The translations under genes and the position numbers were made by a program. Shown here in pieces: positions 1-8,740 of a DNA stretch of 64,000 bases. The notes beneath the pieces are model-generated. The model saw only the letters and a program-made list of their open reading frames with translations, did no database searches and had not been told where the DNA came from. Positions within the stretch are counted from its first letter, which is position 1; each line of letters starts with the position of its first letter. This DNA is from Hyphomicrobium sp. LHD-15 (lineage in GTDB: Bacteria; Pseudomonadota; Alphaproteobacteria; Rhizobiales; Hyphomicrobiaceae): positions 164,257 through 228,256 of the forward strand of contig NZ_JAVIFT010000006.1 of NCBI RefSeq assembly GCF_031157355.1, written 5' to 3'.

Positions 1-26
1 ACCGGACCAAAAGGTTTCCCCGTCAT
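1..26 (-). CDS. Start of a minus-strand gene, perhaps pdhA (partial)
   Basis: The minus strand reads GAGGAG, five bases, then ATG and eight codons (MTGKPFGP) before the window ends. The ribosome site is strong, so a real start is likely. In related Hyphomicrobiales the gene after eno and ftsB on the same strand is usually pdhA, the pyruvate dehydrogenase E1 alpha subunit. That identity is inferred from gene order only; eight residues cannot show it. Confidence 0.35.
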
Positions 27-416
27 CTTGGCTCCTCGTGCACTTCGGGTCGTCTGCTTCCGATGCGACCGGACGTCGGCTTCGGCGTGAGACTCAGGGC
101 CGCAATCAGCTCCCTATCTCTGCCATCGAACGACAAAACTTACACGACGGAATGGCCGCGAAGCCAGCATCACTCATGTTGCGGCGCAACGAAGCGAGCG
201 TAGACCATGATCGCTTCGGACCTTATCAGTCCGAAGCGTGAATCATCGGTTTCACAAAAAACCACAGTGATCGCTTCGGACCCACGCGCTCCGATCGTCG
301 CGGCCCCTATCGGCCGCGGCGTGAATCGGCAGCGCAGGAAATGTCCGCGTAGCGCGAACATAAGCACAACATGAGCGATGACGAGAGGGGTTAGAAGGCC
401 GGGCGCAACGACTTGG
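27..416. other. Intergenic stretch with a repeated GATCGCTTCGGACC block and hairpin
   Basis: No credible gene lies here. The block TGATCGCTTCGGACC occurs at 208-222 and again at 268-282, exactly 60 bases apart. The first copy forms a perfect 10-bp stem (212-221 with 229-238) around a 7-base loop. A further GCGTGAATC follows each copy (236 and 319). No T-run follows on either strand, so it does not look like an ordinary terminator. It could be a leader or operator of the gene starting at 26 on the minus strand. Confidence 0.5.
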
Positions 417-746
417 CTATCCGGCGGGAGAATTGTCCACGACGACACGATCCCGTGGGTCGGCGAAGCCGAGCACCTCACGGGCGATTTCTTCGACGAA
501 ATCAGGGTCGGGAAGATCCGGCCGCAACAGCGCCACATCACGCTCGAGTTTGGCGCGCACGGCCTCGAGGCTTTGGATCTCGAACTGCAGAACGCTTTCG
601 CGCTCCAGCAGCCGATCTCTCGCCTCGAGGCCGTGGCGGCCGTTCAAGGTGTGATAGGCGAAATAGGCCGTCAATCCGAGGCAGAGAAGCAACACCAGCG
701 CCTGCCGCGACCTGGCTCGCCCATCATATGTTTTCTGACGCAGCAC
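417..746 (-). CDS. ftsB: Septum formation initiator, FtsB/DivIC family
   Basis: A 109-residue bitopic inner-membrane protein. Residues about 15-36 form one hydrophobic helix (ALVLLLCLGLTAYFAY), followed by a coiled coil at about 40-75 and a short C-terminal region ending in the family-typical EEIAREVLGFADPRD. FtsB-type proteins join FtsL and FtsQ in the divisome that builds the division septum. It follows eno by about 180 bp on the same strand, the common alphaproteobacterial order. The start shown is GTG without a clear Shine-Dalgarno sequence, so the true start may differ by a few codons. Confidence 0.85.
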   Translation of the reverse strand: MLRQKTYDGRARSRQALVLLLCLGLTAYFAYHTLNGRHGLEARDRLLERESVLQFEIQSLEAVRAKLERDVALLRPDLPDPDFVEEIAREVLGFADPRDRVVVDNSPAG

Positions 747-867
747 GAATGTTCGACGTTACGCGTTATGAGAAACCGGGAACGAAGTGATCCTACGTGG
801 ATCACCTTAAGACGAGGTAAAGCACCGTACCGGCCCGGAATTTCGGAAGGCCATCAGATCCCGCAAT

Positions 868-899
868 GAAAACGGCGCCGCTGCTGTCGCAGGGCGCCG
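868..899 (-). terminator. Probable terminator after eno
   Basis: On the minus strand an inverted repeat with CGGCGCC/GGCGCCG arms and a further CTGC/GCAG pairing around GACA ends in TTTTC. It lies 27 bases past the eno stop, so it probably ends or attenuates eno transcription before ftsB. The T-run is only four bases, so termination may be partial. Confidence 0.6.
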
Positions 900-925
900 C
901 AATTTCACGCGCGTGGCCTTGGCGT

Positions 926-2296
<1,371 letters not shown>

Positions 2297-2355
2297 TCAC
2301 ACAACCGGTCGGAGCGCGTTTTAGCCGGGTTCGCCAGGCACGGAAAGACCCCATT

Positions 2356-2373
2356 GGGTAGGCCTTCCTACCC
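2356..2373. other. Perfect hairpin in the leader of the GFA/queC unit
   Basis: GGGTAGG, four loop bases and CCTACCC form a perfect 7-bp stem about 40 bases before the 2414 gene. No poly-T follows. It does not match the known preQ1 riboswitch consensus that I can recall, so any regulatory role is open. Confidence 0.35.
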
Positions 2374-2413
2374 CACCCGCGCAACAACCTGAGGAAGCAA
2401 AGGCACTCAAACC

Positions 2414-2776
2414 ATGGACGAAGCCCTGACATACCATGGCTCCTGCCACTGCGGCGCCGTGCGCTATACTGCAAAAAGCCCGGCCATTACTGCGGCGATG
2501 AGCTGCAATTGCTCATTTTGCCGGCGTTCTGGCGGTCTGCTGGCGTTCGTTCCCGTGCATGATTTCACGTTGCATTCCGGAAGCGAAGTCCTACAGGACT
2601 ACCAATTCGGCAAGAAGGTCATTCATCATCTTTTCTGCGCGGCCTGCGGCATCGGCAGCTTCGGCCGCGGCAGCCTGCCTGATGGCACCGAAATGGTGGC
2701 CCTCAACGTGCGCTGCCTTGATGAGATCGATGCCGATACGCTGGCAATCAAGCATTTCGACGGCAAGAGCTTGTGA
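2414..2776 (+). CDS. GFA/CENP-V domain protein
   Basis: A 120-residue zinc protein of the Gfa (glutathione-dependent formaldehyde-activating) fold. The cysteine pattern is clear: [10 protein letters not shown] near residue 10, [10 protein letters not shown] near 32 and CAACG near 76. The family was named for formaldehyde-glutathione chemistry, but most members, including this one, have no proven substrate. It ends five bases before the queC start at 2782, so the two are probably co-transcribed. Whether it takes part in the pathway of queC is unknown. Confidence 0.88.
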   Translation: MDEALTYHGSCHCGAVRYTAKSPAITAAMSCNCSFCRRSGGLLAFVPVHDFTLHSGSEVLQDYQFGKKVIHHLFCAACGIGSFGRGSLPDGTEMVALNVRCLDEIDADTLAIKHFDGKSL

Positions 2777-2781
2777 GACTT

Positions 2782-3504
2782 ATGAGCAAAGAAGGAAGCG
2801 CCCTGGTTCTCTTCTCCGGTGGCCAGGACAGTACCGTATGCCTGGCCTGGGCGCTCGACCGCTATGAGCGCGTCGAAACCCTCGGCATCGCCTACGGCCA
2901 GCGTCACGCGGTGGAGCTTGTCCAGCGCCGCGTCGTTCTCGATGCGATCCGAAAAACATTTCCCGCCTGGGCCCAACGCCTCGGCCCCGACCACGAGATC
3001 GAGCTCGGCGAATTGGGGCGCATCAGTGAGACCGCGCTCACGCGAGAAACCGAGATCGAGCTGACCAGCGCCGGTCTTCCGTCTACGTTCGTTCCGGGGC
3101 GCAACCTCCTGTTCTTCGTTTACGCCGCAGCGATCGCCTACCGGCGTGGCATGAACGTCCTCGTCGCCGGCATGTGCGAGACCGACTATTCCGGCTACCC
3201 CGATTGCCGCAACGACACCATCCGGGCCCAGGAGCAGGCCATCACCCTTGGCCTCGACAAGCCGTTCACGATCGAGACGCCGCTGATGCACGTCGACAAG
3301 GCGGGCACCTGGGCCATGGCGGATGCACTCGGCGGCCAGCCATTCGTGGACCTCATCCGCGAGGAGACCCACACCTGCTATCTCGGCAATCGGACGCTTC
3401 GCCACGCTTGGGGCTGGGGCTGCGGCACCTGCCCGGCTTGCGAGCTGCGCGCCAACGGCTGGGAAATCTGGCACGGCGACAAGGCTCCCGCCTCGCCCGG
3501 CTGA
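2782..3504 (+). CDS. queC: 7-cyano-7-deazaguanine synthase QueC
   Basis: Converts 7-carboxy-7-deazaguanine (CDG) with ammonia and ATP to preQ0 in the queuosine precursor pathway. The PP-loop SGGQDST lies at residues 12-18. The C-terminal zinc site is seen as a Cys in THTCYLG followed by CGTCPAC. The 240 residues fit the family. A GTG three codons upstream (2773) overlaps the preceding stop, but ATG 2782 gives the family-like [14 protein letters not shown]. It opens the que cluster completed by queE, queD and queF at 4.6-6.2 kb. Confidence 0.97.
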   Translation: MSKEGSALVLFSGGQDSTVCLAWALDRYERVETLGIAYGQRHAVELVQRRVVLDAIRKTFPAWAQRLGPDHEIELGELGRISETALTRETEIELTSAGLPSTFVPGRNLLFFVYAAAIAYRRGMNVLVAGMCETDYSGYPDCRNDTIRAQEQAITLGLDKPFTIETPLMHVDKAGTWAMADALGGQPFVDLIREETHTCYLGNRTLRHAWGWGCGTCPACELRANGWEIWHGDKAPASPG

Positions 3505-3629
3505 CGAGCAGCAGCCGGCTGCCCCATACCGTTAACGGCGCAATGAGGCTATGCGGAACCGGACGCTTCCTTTCCACGTCTCGTCTCCCTACCTTAGCGA
3601 TCGATAGCCCCCACCTGATGGAGCCCCCC

Positions 3630-4172
3630 ATGGCAGAAACGAAGCCCGATCTGAAAAAGGCCGCGGAACGCCGCAAGGCCCCCCTCACCACGCCGAGCGA
3701 CCTTGGCGACAACGCCGTCCGCGACCTCACTGGCGCCCTCAACGAATTGCTGGCCGACGTATTCGCGCTCTATCTCAAGACCAAGAATTTCCACTGGCAC
3801 GTCAGCGGTCCCCACTTCCGCGACTACCATCTGCTATTCGACGAGCAAGGCGGACAGATCTTTGCCATGACCGACCCCATCGCAGAGCGCGTGCGCAAAC
3901 TTGGCGGCACCACGCTGCGTTCCATCGGCCAAATCAGCCGCCTCCAGCACGTAAAAGACAATGACGCAGATTACGTGGATCCCGAAGGCATGCTGGCCGA
4001 ACTTGCCGAGGACAATAAGAACCTCATCGCGCGCTTGCGCGAGGTCCACGGCCTGACCGACGAGCATCGCGACTACGCGACTTCGAGCCTGCTCGATGTC
4101 TGGATCGACGAAACCGAGCGCCGCCTATGGTTCCTGTTTGAGGCGAGCCGCCGCGAAGTGTCGGGACATTGA
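3630..4172 (+). CDS. dps: Dps-type ferritin, DNA protection during starvation
   Basis: A 180-residue Dps family protein that forms a 12-subunit shell, oxidises ferrous iron with hydrogen peroxide and stores it. The ferroxidase residues typical of Dps are visible: H55, H67, D71 and E86 in FHWHVSGPHFRDYHLLFDEQ and IAERV. The first 30 residues are a lysine-rich tail (KPDLKKAAERRK), of a kind linked to DNA binding in some Dps proteins. Another ATG at 3618 is possible; 3630 gives MAETKPDL. It sits between queC and queE with no evident metabolic link to them. No OxyR or Fur-like site was recognised. Confidence 0.95.
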   Translation: MAETKPDLKKAAERRKAPLTTPSDLGDNAVRDLTGALNELLADVFALYLKTKNFHWHVSGPHFRDYHLLFDEQGGQIFAMTDPIAERVRKLGGTTLRSIGQISRLQHVKDNDADYVDPEGMLAELAEDNKNLIARLREVHGLTDEHRDYATSSLLDVWIDETERRLWFLFEASRREVSGH

Positions 4173-4181
4173 GACCAAAGA

Positions 4182-4208
4182 GGCAGCAGGCAGCCGGCAG
4201 TTGGCAGG
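4182..4208 (-). repeat. 27-bp C-rich intergenic repeat, copy A
   Basis: On the minus strand this reads CCTGCCAACTGCC followed by GGCTGCCTGCTGCC, three mismatches from copy D at 61783. It lies ten bases past the dps stop. With CTGCCGCTGCCC at 4216-4227 it can form an imperfect hairpin, so it may also help end dps transcription. Confidence 0.7.
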
Positions 4209-4233
4209 ATCATTCTGCCGCTGCCCGCTTAGC

Positions 4234-4458
4234 TCATACTCGAACGGCTGTCGCAATCACTGGCTTCGCGCCGCTATCAGCCGCGGCCTTCGCATCATTC
4301 AGCGCCGCAACGCGCGCGTCGAAATCCAGTCTCAGAAAATCGTTGAGCGCACCGTCTGCCACGGCGTAGTGGCCGCATCTCTTGCAGCCCACGATAAGGC
4401 CGTCGAAATCTCCGGACGACAGATCCTCGGCCTCGGCTCCGCAAATCGGACACTGCAT
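4234..4458 (-). CDS. Small zinc-ribbon protein of unknown function
   Basis: A 74-residue protein beginning MQCPICGAEAEDL, with CPIC at residues 3-6 and CKRCGH at 25-30, the four cysteines expected of a zinc ribbon. The rest is a short helical tail rich in alanine and aspartate. The frame is open 34 codons upstream, but the CPIC-proximal ATG is the sensible start. It runs against the que genes, facing dps convergently. No function can be assigned; candidates would be nucleic-acid or protein contact, as in other stand-alone zinc ribbons. Confidence 0.7.
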   Translation of the reverse strand: MQCPICGAEAEDLSSGDFDGLIVGCKRCGHYAVADGALNDFLRLDFDARVAALNDAKAAADSGAKPVIATAVRV

Positions 4459-4608
4459 GTTGAACCTCGCTTTGCGCTCCAGGTTATGGGAAACGCGCAA
4501 GGCTGGATCCGGGTTCAATGGAGGCAGGAAGCGTGCCGGCGCCGATGTGCCGCTTGACACCCGCCCGCGAGGTTCTAGGGATCAGCGCACAGCCCACGGG
4601 TCAGTGCC

Positions 4609-5238
4609 ATGTATGCGGTCAAAGAGATTTTCTACACGTTGCAGGGTGAGGGCACCCACGCCGGCCGCGCCGCCGTGTTTTGCCGCTTCGCGGGCTGCAA
4701 TCTGTGGTCGGGCCGCGAGGTGGACCGCGAGCAGGCCCAGTGCACGTTCTGCGACACCGATTTCGTCGGCACCGACGGCGACGGCGGCGGAAAGTTCCGG
4801 ACGGCCTCCGATCTCGCCGGTGCCGTGCTCGCCGCCTGGCAGGGCGGCACGGGCGAACGTTTCGTTGTCTTGACGGGGGGAGAACCGGCGCTCCAGGTCG
4901 ATCCCGCGCTGATCGATGCGTTGCATGAGCATGGCTTTGCCATCGCCATCGAGACCAACGGCACCCTGCCCCTCCCCCAAGGCCTCGACTGGATCTGCGT
5001 CAGCCCGAAAGCCGGCACCGAGATCCGCCAGACCGCGGGAGACGAGCTGAAACTGGTTTACCCCCAGGCCGACCTCACCCCTGAGAGCGTGGCTGGCCTC
5101 GATTTCCCGCGCCGATTCCTGAGCCCCATGGACGGCCCTCGCCTGGCCGAGAACACCGCCGCCGCGGTGGCCTACGTCAAGGCCAACCCCCTCTGGCGCC
5201 TTTCGGTGCAAACCCACAAGCGGATCGGAATTCCTTAA
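4609..5238 (+). CDS. queE: 7-carboxy-7-deazaguanine synthase QueE
   Basis: Radical SAM enzyme that contracts 6-carboxytetrahydropterin (CPH4) to 7-carboxy-7-deazaguanine (CDG). The 209 residues start MYAVKEIFYTLQGEGTHAGR. The cluster cysteines are C30, C45 and C48, a C-X14-C-X2-C spacing rather than the usual C-X3-C-X2-C; this variant is known from other QueE proteins such as that of Burkholderia multivorans. GGEPALQVD follows as the SAM-binding segment. It is followed by queD and queF on the same strand. Confidence 0.96.
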   Translation: MYAVKEIFYTLQGEGTHAGRAAVFCRFAGCNLWSGREVDREQAQCTFCDTDFVGTDGDGGGKFRTASDLAGAVLAAWQGGTGERFVVLTGGEPALQVDPALIDALHEHGFAIAIETNGTLPLPQGLDWICVSPKAGTEIRQTAGDELKLVYPQADLTPESVAGLDFPRRFLSPMDGPRLAENTAAAVAYVKANPLWRLSVQTHKRIGIP

Positions 5239-5239
5239 G

Positions 5240-5290
5240 GCGGGCAAGCAGCAGTGTTAACGTCCTGCCCGTTGCCCGCTGCCTCCTGCC
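5240..5290 (+). repeat. 27-bp C-rich intergenic repeat, copy B, inside a hairpin
   Basis: The repeat proper is 5264-5290, CCTGCCCGTTGCC then CGCTGCCTCCTGCC, two mismatches from copy D. Upstream GCGGGCAA (5240-5247) pairs with TTGCCCGC (5272-5279), making an eight-base stem right after the queE stop. It lies in the gap before queD. Confidence 0.7.
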
Positions 5291-5338
5291 TCACCCCAGG
5301 GGGTGGCATCTCGGGCGGAAATCCCTTATTTGAGCGCC

Positions 5339-5725
5339 ATGCGCATCTATAAGGAATTCCTGTTCGAGGCAGCTCACTACCTGCCGTCGGCCCCCATCGG
5401 CCACCCCAATTCGCGGGTGCATGGCCATTCGTTCCGCGCGCGCGTCGTCATCGACGGCGAGCCGAACGCAGAAACCGGCCTCGTGTTTCACTTCGACGAT
5501 CTCTCGGCCGCCATCGCCGAAGCCCACGACGCGCTCGACCATCGCCTCTTGAACGAAGTCGAGGGCCTTGAATTCCCTACCCTCGAGCGCATCTCGATCT
5601 GGCTCTGGAACCGCCTGCAGAACCGCGTTCCCGGCCTCGCTGAAATCCACGTCTCGCGCGACAGCTGCCATGAGGGCTGCATCTATACCGGGACGCCGCG
5701 CCCCAAAGCGCTCGCCGCAGAGTAA
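5339..5725 (+). CDS. queD: 6-carboxytetrahydropterin synthase-like QueD
   Basis: PTPS/QueD fold protein of 128 residues that should turn 7,8-dihydroneopterin triphosphate into CPH4, the substrate of the adjacent QueE. Zinc ligands H13, H28 and H30 are present (EAAHYLP and VHGHSF), as is the D67-H68 pair. Typical QueD has a catalytic cysteine four residues before the HGH motif (KCGRLHGHS in E. coli); here that position is N24 in [10 protein letters not shown]. The glutamate of the KETC segment is also Asp (RDSC). The frame is open 12 codons upstream but ATG 5339 gives the family start [13 protein letters not shown]. Confidence 0.88.
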   Translation: MRIYKEFLFEAAHYLPSAPIGHPNSRVHGHSFRARVVIDGEPNAETGLVFHFDDLSAAIAEAHDALDHRLLNEVEGLEFPTLERISIWLWNRLQNRVPGLAEIHVSRDSCHEGCIYTGTPRPKALAAE

Positions 5726-5748
5726 AGCTTCCAGAGGAGCAACGCGCG

Positions 5749-6210
5749 ATGGGTCGCGAAACAACGGGCATCACGCTGCTGGGCGGCGCCTCGCAAATTC
5801 CGGAAAGCCCGGAGAAGGCGCTGCTGGAGCGCGTCGCCAATCCTCATGCCGACACCGCCTACGTCGCCCGTTTCACCGCACCCGAGTTCACATCCCTCTG
5901 TCCCGTCACCGGGCAGCCGGATTTCGCGCATATCGTGATCGACTACGTGCCAGCCGATTGGCTTGTCGAGAGCAAGTCTCTGAAACTCTACCTGGCTTCG
6001 TTCCGCAACCACGGCGCCTTCCACGAGGATTGCACGGTAGCCATCGGCAAGCGTCTCGCCGCCTTGCTCGAACCGCGCTTTCTTCGCATCGGCGGCTATT
6101 GGTATCCGCGCGGCGGCATTCCAATCGACGTGTTCTGGCAGACTGGCGATCTTCCGAAAGACGTCTGGCTGCCGGACCAGGGCGTCCCGCCCTATCGCGG
6201 CCGCGGCTGA
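5749..6210 (+). CDS. queF: NADPH-dependent preQ0 reductase QueF, short type
   Basis: Reduces the nitrile of preQ0 to the aminomethyl group of preQ1, the last step before tRNA insertion. The 153 residues fit the short (homodimeric, unimodular) QueF. The active-site cysteine is C51 in [13 protein letters not shown] with D58, and the QueF motif [21 protein letters not shown] follows near residue 75. It starts 23 bases after queD and has GAGGAG before the ATG, so the two are likely one transcript. With queC, queE and queD this gives every step from the pterin to preQ1. Confidence 0.97.
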   Translation: MGRETTGITLLGGASQIPESPEKALLERVANPHADTAYVARFTAPEFTSLCPVTGQPDFAHIVIDYVPADWLVESKSLKLYLASFRNHGAFHEDCTVAIGKRLAALLEPRFLRIGGYWYPRGGIPIDVFWQTGDLPKDVWLPDQGVPPYRGRG

Positions 6211-6225
6211 GCGCCACTCTGCGCG

Positions 6226-6364
6226 GTGTCATCCCGGCCAAGCGAGGCGAAAGCGGAGCGCAGAGCCGGGATCTAGCGAAAGCTTCTATCGCAAAGATTT
6301 GAGCGCCTTCGGCGCGCAGCATGCGCTGGATCCCGGAAAAGGCTTCGCCTTTCCGGGATGACAC
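6226..6364. repeat. 139-bp inverted-repeat element (REP/MITE-like)
   Basis: The element is bounded by GTGTCATCCCGG and its exact reverse complement CCGGGATGACAC. Inside are a G-rich left half (AGCGAGGCGAAAGCGGAGCG) and a right-hand hairpin in which TCCCGGAAAAGGC pairs with GCCTTTCCGGGA around TTC. It fills the gap between the convergent ends of queF and the glycosyltransferase. It has no reading frame, so it is a non-coding palindromic unit of the kind widely scattered in Alphaproteobacteria, and its hairpin could end both transcripts. Confidence 0.8.
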
Positions 6365-6386
6365 AGAAACGGCGCAAGCGCACAGC

Positions 6387-7523
6387 CTAAGCCCGACCCT
6401 GACCAGTTGCCGGCTCCGCGACCGTCATGTCGTTACCGCGCCAGGTGAAGCCGTCGCCGGTCCAGCCCTTGAGCCAGACGAACGGCAGCGCGAGATCCCG
6501 CACCAGCCACGCGACGGGCGAAATCGGGCTGCAATGCCAGCCCGCCCCGCGAGCCAGCAACGCCTCCGTGCCGAACCAGACCACCGCCAGCAGCGCCGCC
6601 GCAGACAAACCGTCGAGATCCAGGACCGGCGCCCCAACCGCGGCAGCCACCAGCGGCGCCACGCTGCCCGACAACAGCTCCGGCGCATAGCACAGCGGGA
6701 ACGTCGCCCGCCGCAGCCGCGCCCAACGGATCTGCCGATCGAGAATTTGCGGCCGGCTCCGCGTCCCGAGCGGCTGCTCGAACGGCGCATCGACGAGACG
6801 CACGCGAAGACCTTCCGCGCGCACCACCTTGGTCGCCGCGGCGTCCTCGGCGATCTCGACGCCAAGCGCCCGAATACCGCCAGCGCCGTCGAGAAGATCC
6901 TTCCGCCACAGCATCGACTTGCCCTGCGCGAACCCGAACCCGATCGTATCCGCGGCCAGTTGCCAGCGCGCCTGGTAGGTGTTGAGGAACGCGCACTCGA
7001 CCTCGGCCCAGAAGCCGGACGGCCGACTGCCGATCGGCGGCGAGCAGACGAGGCCGGTATCGCGCCGCATCGCACTGAAAAGCCGGCTCACGTAGTCGCG
7101 CGGCATCAGCACGTTGCTGTCGGCGATGACGACCCAGCCGTGCTTGGCTTGCGACCAGCCCTTGATGATGTTGTTGAGCTTCGGATTGGGCGTGCTCTTG
7201 TCGTCGCCGATCAGAAGCCGCGCATCGATGTGCGGATACTCGGCGATGAGCTTGCGAACCAGCGGAACCGCTGCATCGCGTTCACGGGCCGAGCAGAACA
7301 AAAGCTCCACGTGCGGGTGCGCGAGTTCGAAGGTCGTGCGAAGCGTCAATTCATCGAACGGATCGAGACCGCAAACCGGCCGAAGGATCGTGACCGGGGG
7401 ATGCGCGCTAAGAGGAGCGGGAGCGGAGCTGGCGCGCCGCACGCGCCGAAACGACATCAGCGCCGAAACGATATGCACCAGCGTTGCCACCGCTGCGAAC
7501 ACCAGGGCGGTCCATTCGATCAC
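6387..7523 (-). CDS. GT21 ceramide glucosyltransferase-like protein (HpnI-like)
   Basis: A 378-residue family 21 glycosyltransferase with an N-terminal membrane helix (about 5-24), a GT-A domain and further hydrophobic segments near the C-terminus. The family signature is seen in order: GDDKSTPNPKLNN, VIADSN, EIAEDAAATKVV and RQIRWARLRR (the (Q/R)xxRW motif). Relatives move sugars onto ceramide, or N-acetylglucosamine in hopanoid lipid assembly (HpnI). No other hpn genes are in the window, so the acceptor is not settled. The GTG start at 7523 (VIEWTALV) is preferred over longer frames because AAGGGGAG lies about 11 bases before it. Confidence 0.82.
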   Translation of the reverse strand: MIEWTALVFAAVATLVHIVSALMSFRRVRRASSAPAPLSAHPPVTILRPVCGLDPFDELTLRTTFELAHPHVELLFCSARERDAAVPLVRKLIAEYPHIDARLLIGDDKSTPNPKLNNIIKGWSQAKHGWVVIADSNVLMPRDYVSRLFSAMRRDTGLVCSPPIGSRPSGFWAEVECAFLNTYQARWQLAADTIGFGFAQGKSMLWRKDLLDGAGGIRALGVEIAEDAAATKVVRAEGLRVRLVDAPFEQPLGTRSRPQILDRQIRWARLRRATFPLCYAPELLSGSVAPLVAAAVGAPVLDLDGLSAAALLAVVWFGTEALLARGAGWHCSPISPVAWLVRDLALPFVWLKGWTGDGFTWRGNDMTVAEPATGQGRA

Positions 7524-7645
7524 GGGCTTGCGCGCTCCCCTTGATTTGGCGTCTCGGCGATTGTGGGGATTCAAGTGACAAGCCGATGACGCCGCCGTGA
7601 CGGTTCGATGACGGACGATCGCGGCGGAGCACCCGCGGCGCGGAT

Positions 7646-7678
7646 AAAAAAAAGGGGACGCTCCGTAAGCGTCCCCTT
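7646..7678 (-). terminator. Strong intrinsic terminator (minus strand)
   Basis: AAGGGGACGCT, loop CCGTA and AGCGTCCCCTT form a perfect 11-bp stem at 7652-7678, followed on the minus strand by an unbroken run of eight T. It belongs to a minus-strand transcript, for which the only candidate is the small RNA just upstream. Confidence 0.88.
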
Positions 7679-7730
7679 CCAAGTCCGTGGGAGAAGTTTG
7701 CCCAAAGCGTCGAGTGACAAGCAAAGGACG
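7650..7730 (-). ncRNA. Candidate small regulatory RNA with intrinsic terminator
   Basis: The minus strand carries a free-standing transcription unit of about 80 nt. A 5' hairpin pairs TTTGCTT with GGGCAAA, then comes a single-stranded ACTTCTCCCACGG, then the terminator. The CTTCTCCC segment could pair with Shine-Dalgarno sequences, a layout typical of Hfq-dependent trans-acting sRNAs such as alphaproteobacterial AbcR. No protein gene on this strand ends here, so the terminator has no other owner. Family membership is not claimed. Confidence 0.6.
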
Positions 7731-7734
7731 GATT

Positions 7735-7765
7735 TATCTATCCGCGCAGCATTAACCCCCGTCAA
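7735..7765 (-). promoter_or_regulatory. Sigma-70-like promoter of the candidate small RNA
   Basis: On the minus strand TTGACG (7760-7765) is followed after 17-19 bases by GATAGA/TAGATA (7735-7742). A start near 7729 would give an RNA of about 80 nt ending in the terminator. Confidence 0.5.
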
Positions 7766-7954
7766 CGAAAGACGTTTCCGGCGCGCGGCGCCATTTCGCC
7801 GCGCACGCCTGTCACACATCCGCAATATTGGAAACCGTGCTCAAGAAGCGGTCACAGCATGCCCCTTCTCTCGCCCGGAAGTCGCCAAAAAACTGAGACG
7901 AACAGCGACTATGTTCGCCCTCACTGACGGATTCGCAAAATGAGGAGCGACAGC

Positions 7955-8194
7955 ATGTCAGCGAACTTCGACGGTCTCGATACCGGCGACATTCTCGAGA
8001 TCAAATACCGCGTCTGGCGACCGTCCGGCGCGGGTGAGGACGTTATGGAGCGCTGGGTAAGCGCAGCGATCATCGCCAACGAGCACGGCACCTGGCCTCT
8101 CGCACGTCTCGCCGACGGCCAAGTGACAGAGATCCGCCCGTTCATGACATGGCGCCGCGTTTTCACCGCCAAGCGCCGCGGCGTCGCCGCCTGA
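7955..8194 (+). CDS. Small protein of unknown function
   Basis: A 79-residue acidic-to-neutral soluble protein, MSANFDGLDTGDILEIKYRV, ending in a basic stretch (WRRVFTAKRRG). GAGGAG lies six bases before ATG 7955, so that start is preferred to the ATG at 7940. No signal peptide or membrane helix is seen and I do not recognise a family. It is single, preceded by the sRNA region and converging on the coiled-coil gene at 8240. Confidence 0.65.
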   Translation: MSANFDGLDTGDILEIKYRVWRPSGAGEDVMERWVSAAIIANEHGTWPLARLADGQVTEIRPFMTWRRVFTAKRRGVAA

Positions 8195-8239
8195 AAACGC
8201 CACGAGGTGGCGGCACCCTCTCGACGTTCAATCAGACAA

Positions 8240-8545
8240 TCATTGCGTAGCGGTTCGAGGCGCTGACACTGGCGCCTCGGCCGGCGCCACGAGAACGGGG
8301 CGCTTCGGCGCCGCGCTGGCCTTTTGCGCGCGGCCCTTTGCCTTCGGCGCCACCTTGGCAGCGCTCCGTTTCGGCCGCGCACGGGCTTTGCTCGCCGGCG
8401 AAAGCGCGCCTATCTGCGTGGCCAATGCGGCCTGCTGCTTGCCGAGGGATTTGATCTCGCCCTTGAGTTTCGCAATCTCGGCAAGGATGAGATTGAGCTG
8501 TTCGCGTTTACCCAGCTTGTCGGACTTGCTCGCTTTTTTGCCCAT
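8240..8545 (-). CDS. Coiled-coil protein with histone H1-like basic tail
   Basis: A 101-residue protein. Residues about 12-50 form a heptad coiled coil (LNLILAEIAKLKGEIKSLGKQQ), and residues about 55-90 are lysine, arginine, alanine and proline rich (KARARPKRSAAKVAPKAKGR), like the C-terminal domain of bacterial histone H1-like proteins. AGGA lies before the ATG. Nucleic-acid binding is plausible from charge alone; no family is recognised. The composition of the tail could also be low-complexity drift. Confidence 0.65.
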   Translation of the reverse strand: MGKKASKSDKLGKREQLNLILAEIAKLKGEIKSLGKQQAALATQIGALSPASKARARPKRSAAKVAPKAKGRAQKASAAPKRPVLVAPAEAPVSAPRTATQ

Positions 8546-8740
8546 CGCACGGTCCTCCAACCAACGAGAGAGGCCGCGAGCCTCGCATACTTTCCCCCCT
8601 AAAACGAGGCCGGACGGCAGGCGCACACTGAATAGGCAGCAAAACACCGGCGCTTCCCATGCAACGAAATCCATTCATGCTGCGTTCAACCGGCGGTCTT
8701 TAAATCTGTCACCTAAGGCTTTCCGACCGACGGAGGTGTC

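Noticed and set aside
4096..4557. Open frame on the plus strand across the dps end and zinc-ribbon gene
   Set aside because: It overlaps the strongly supported dps end and is opposite to the zinc-ribbon frame; it has no family signature.
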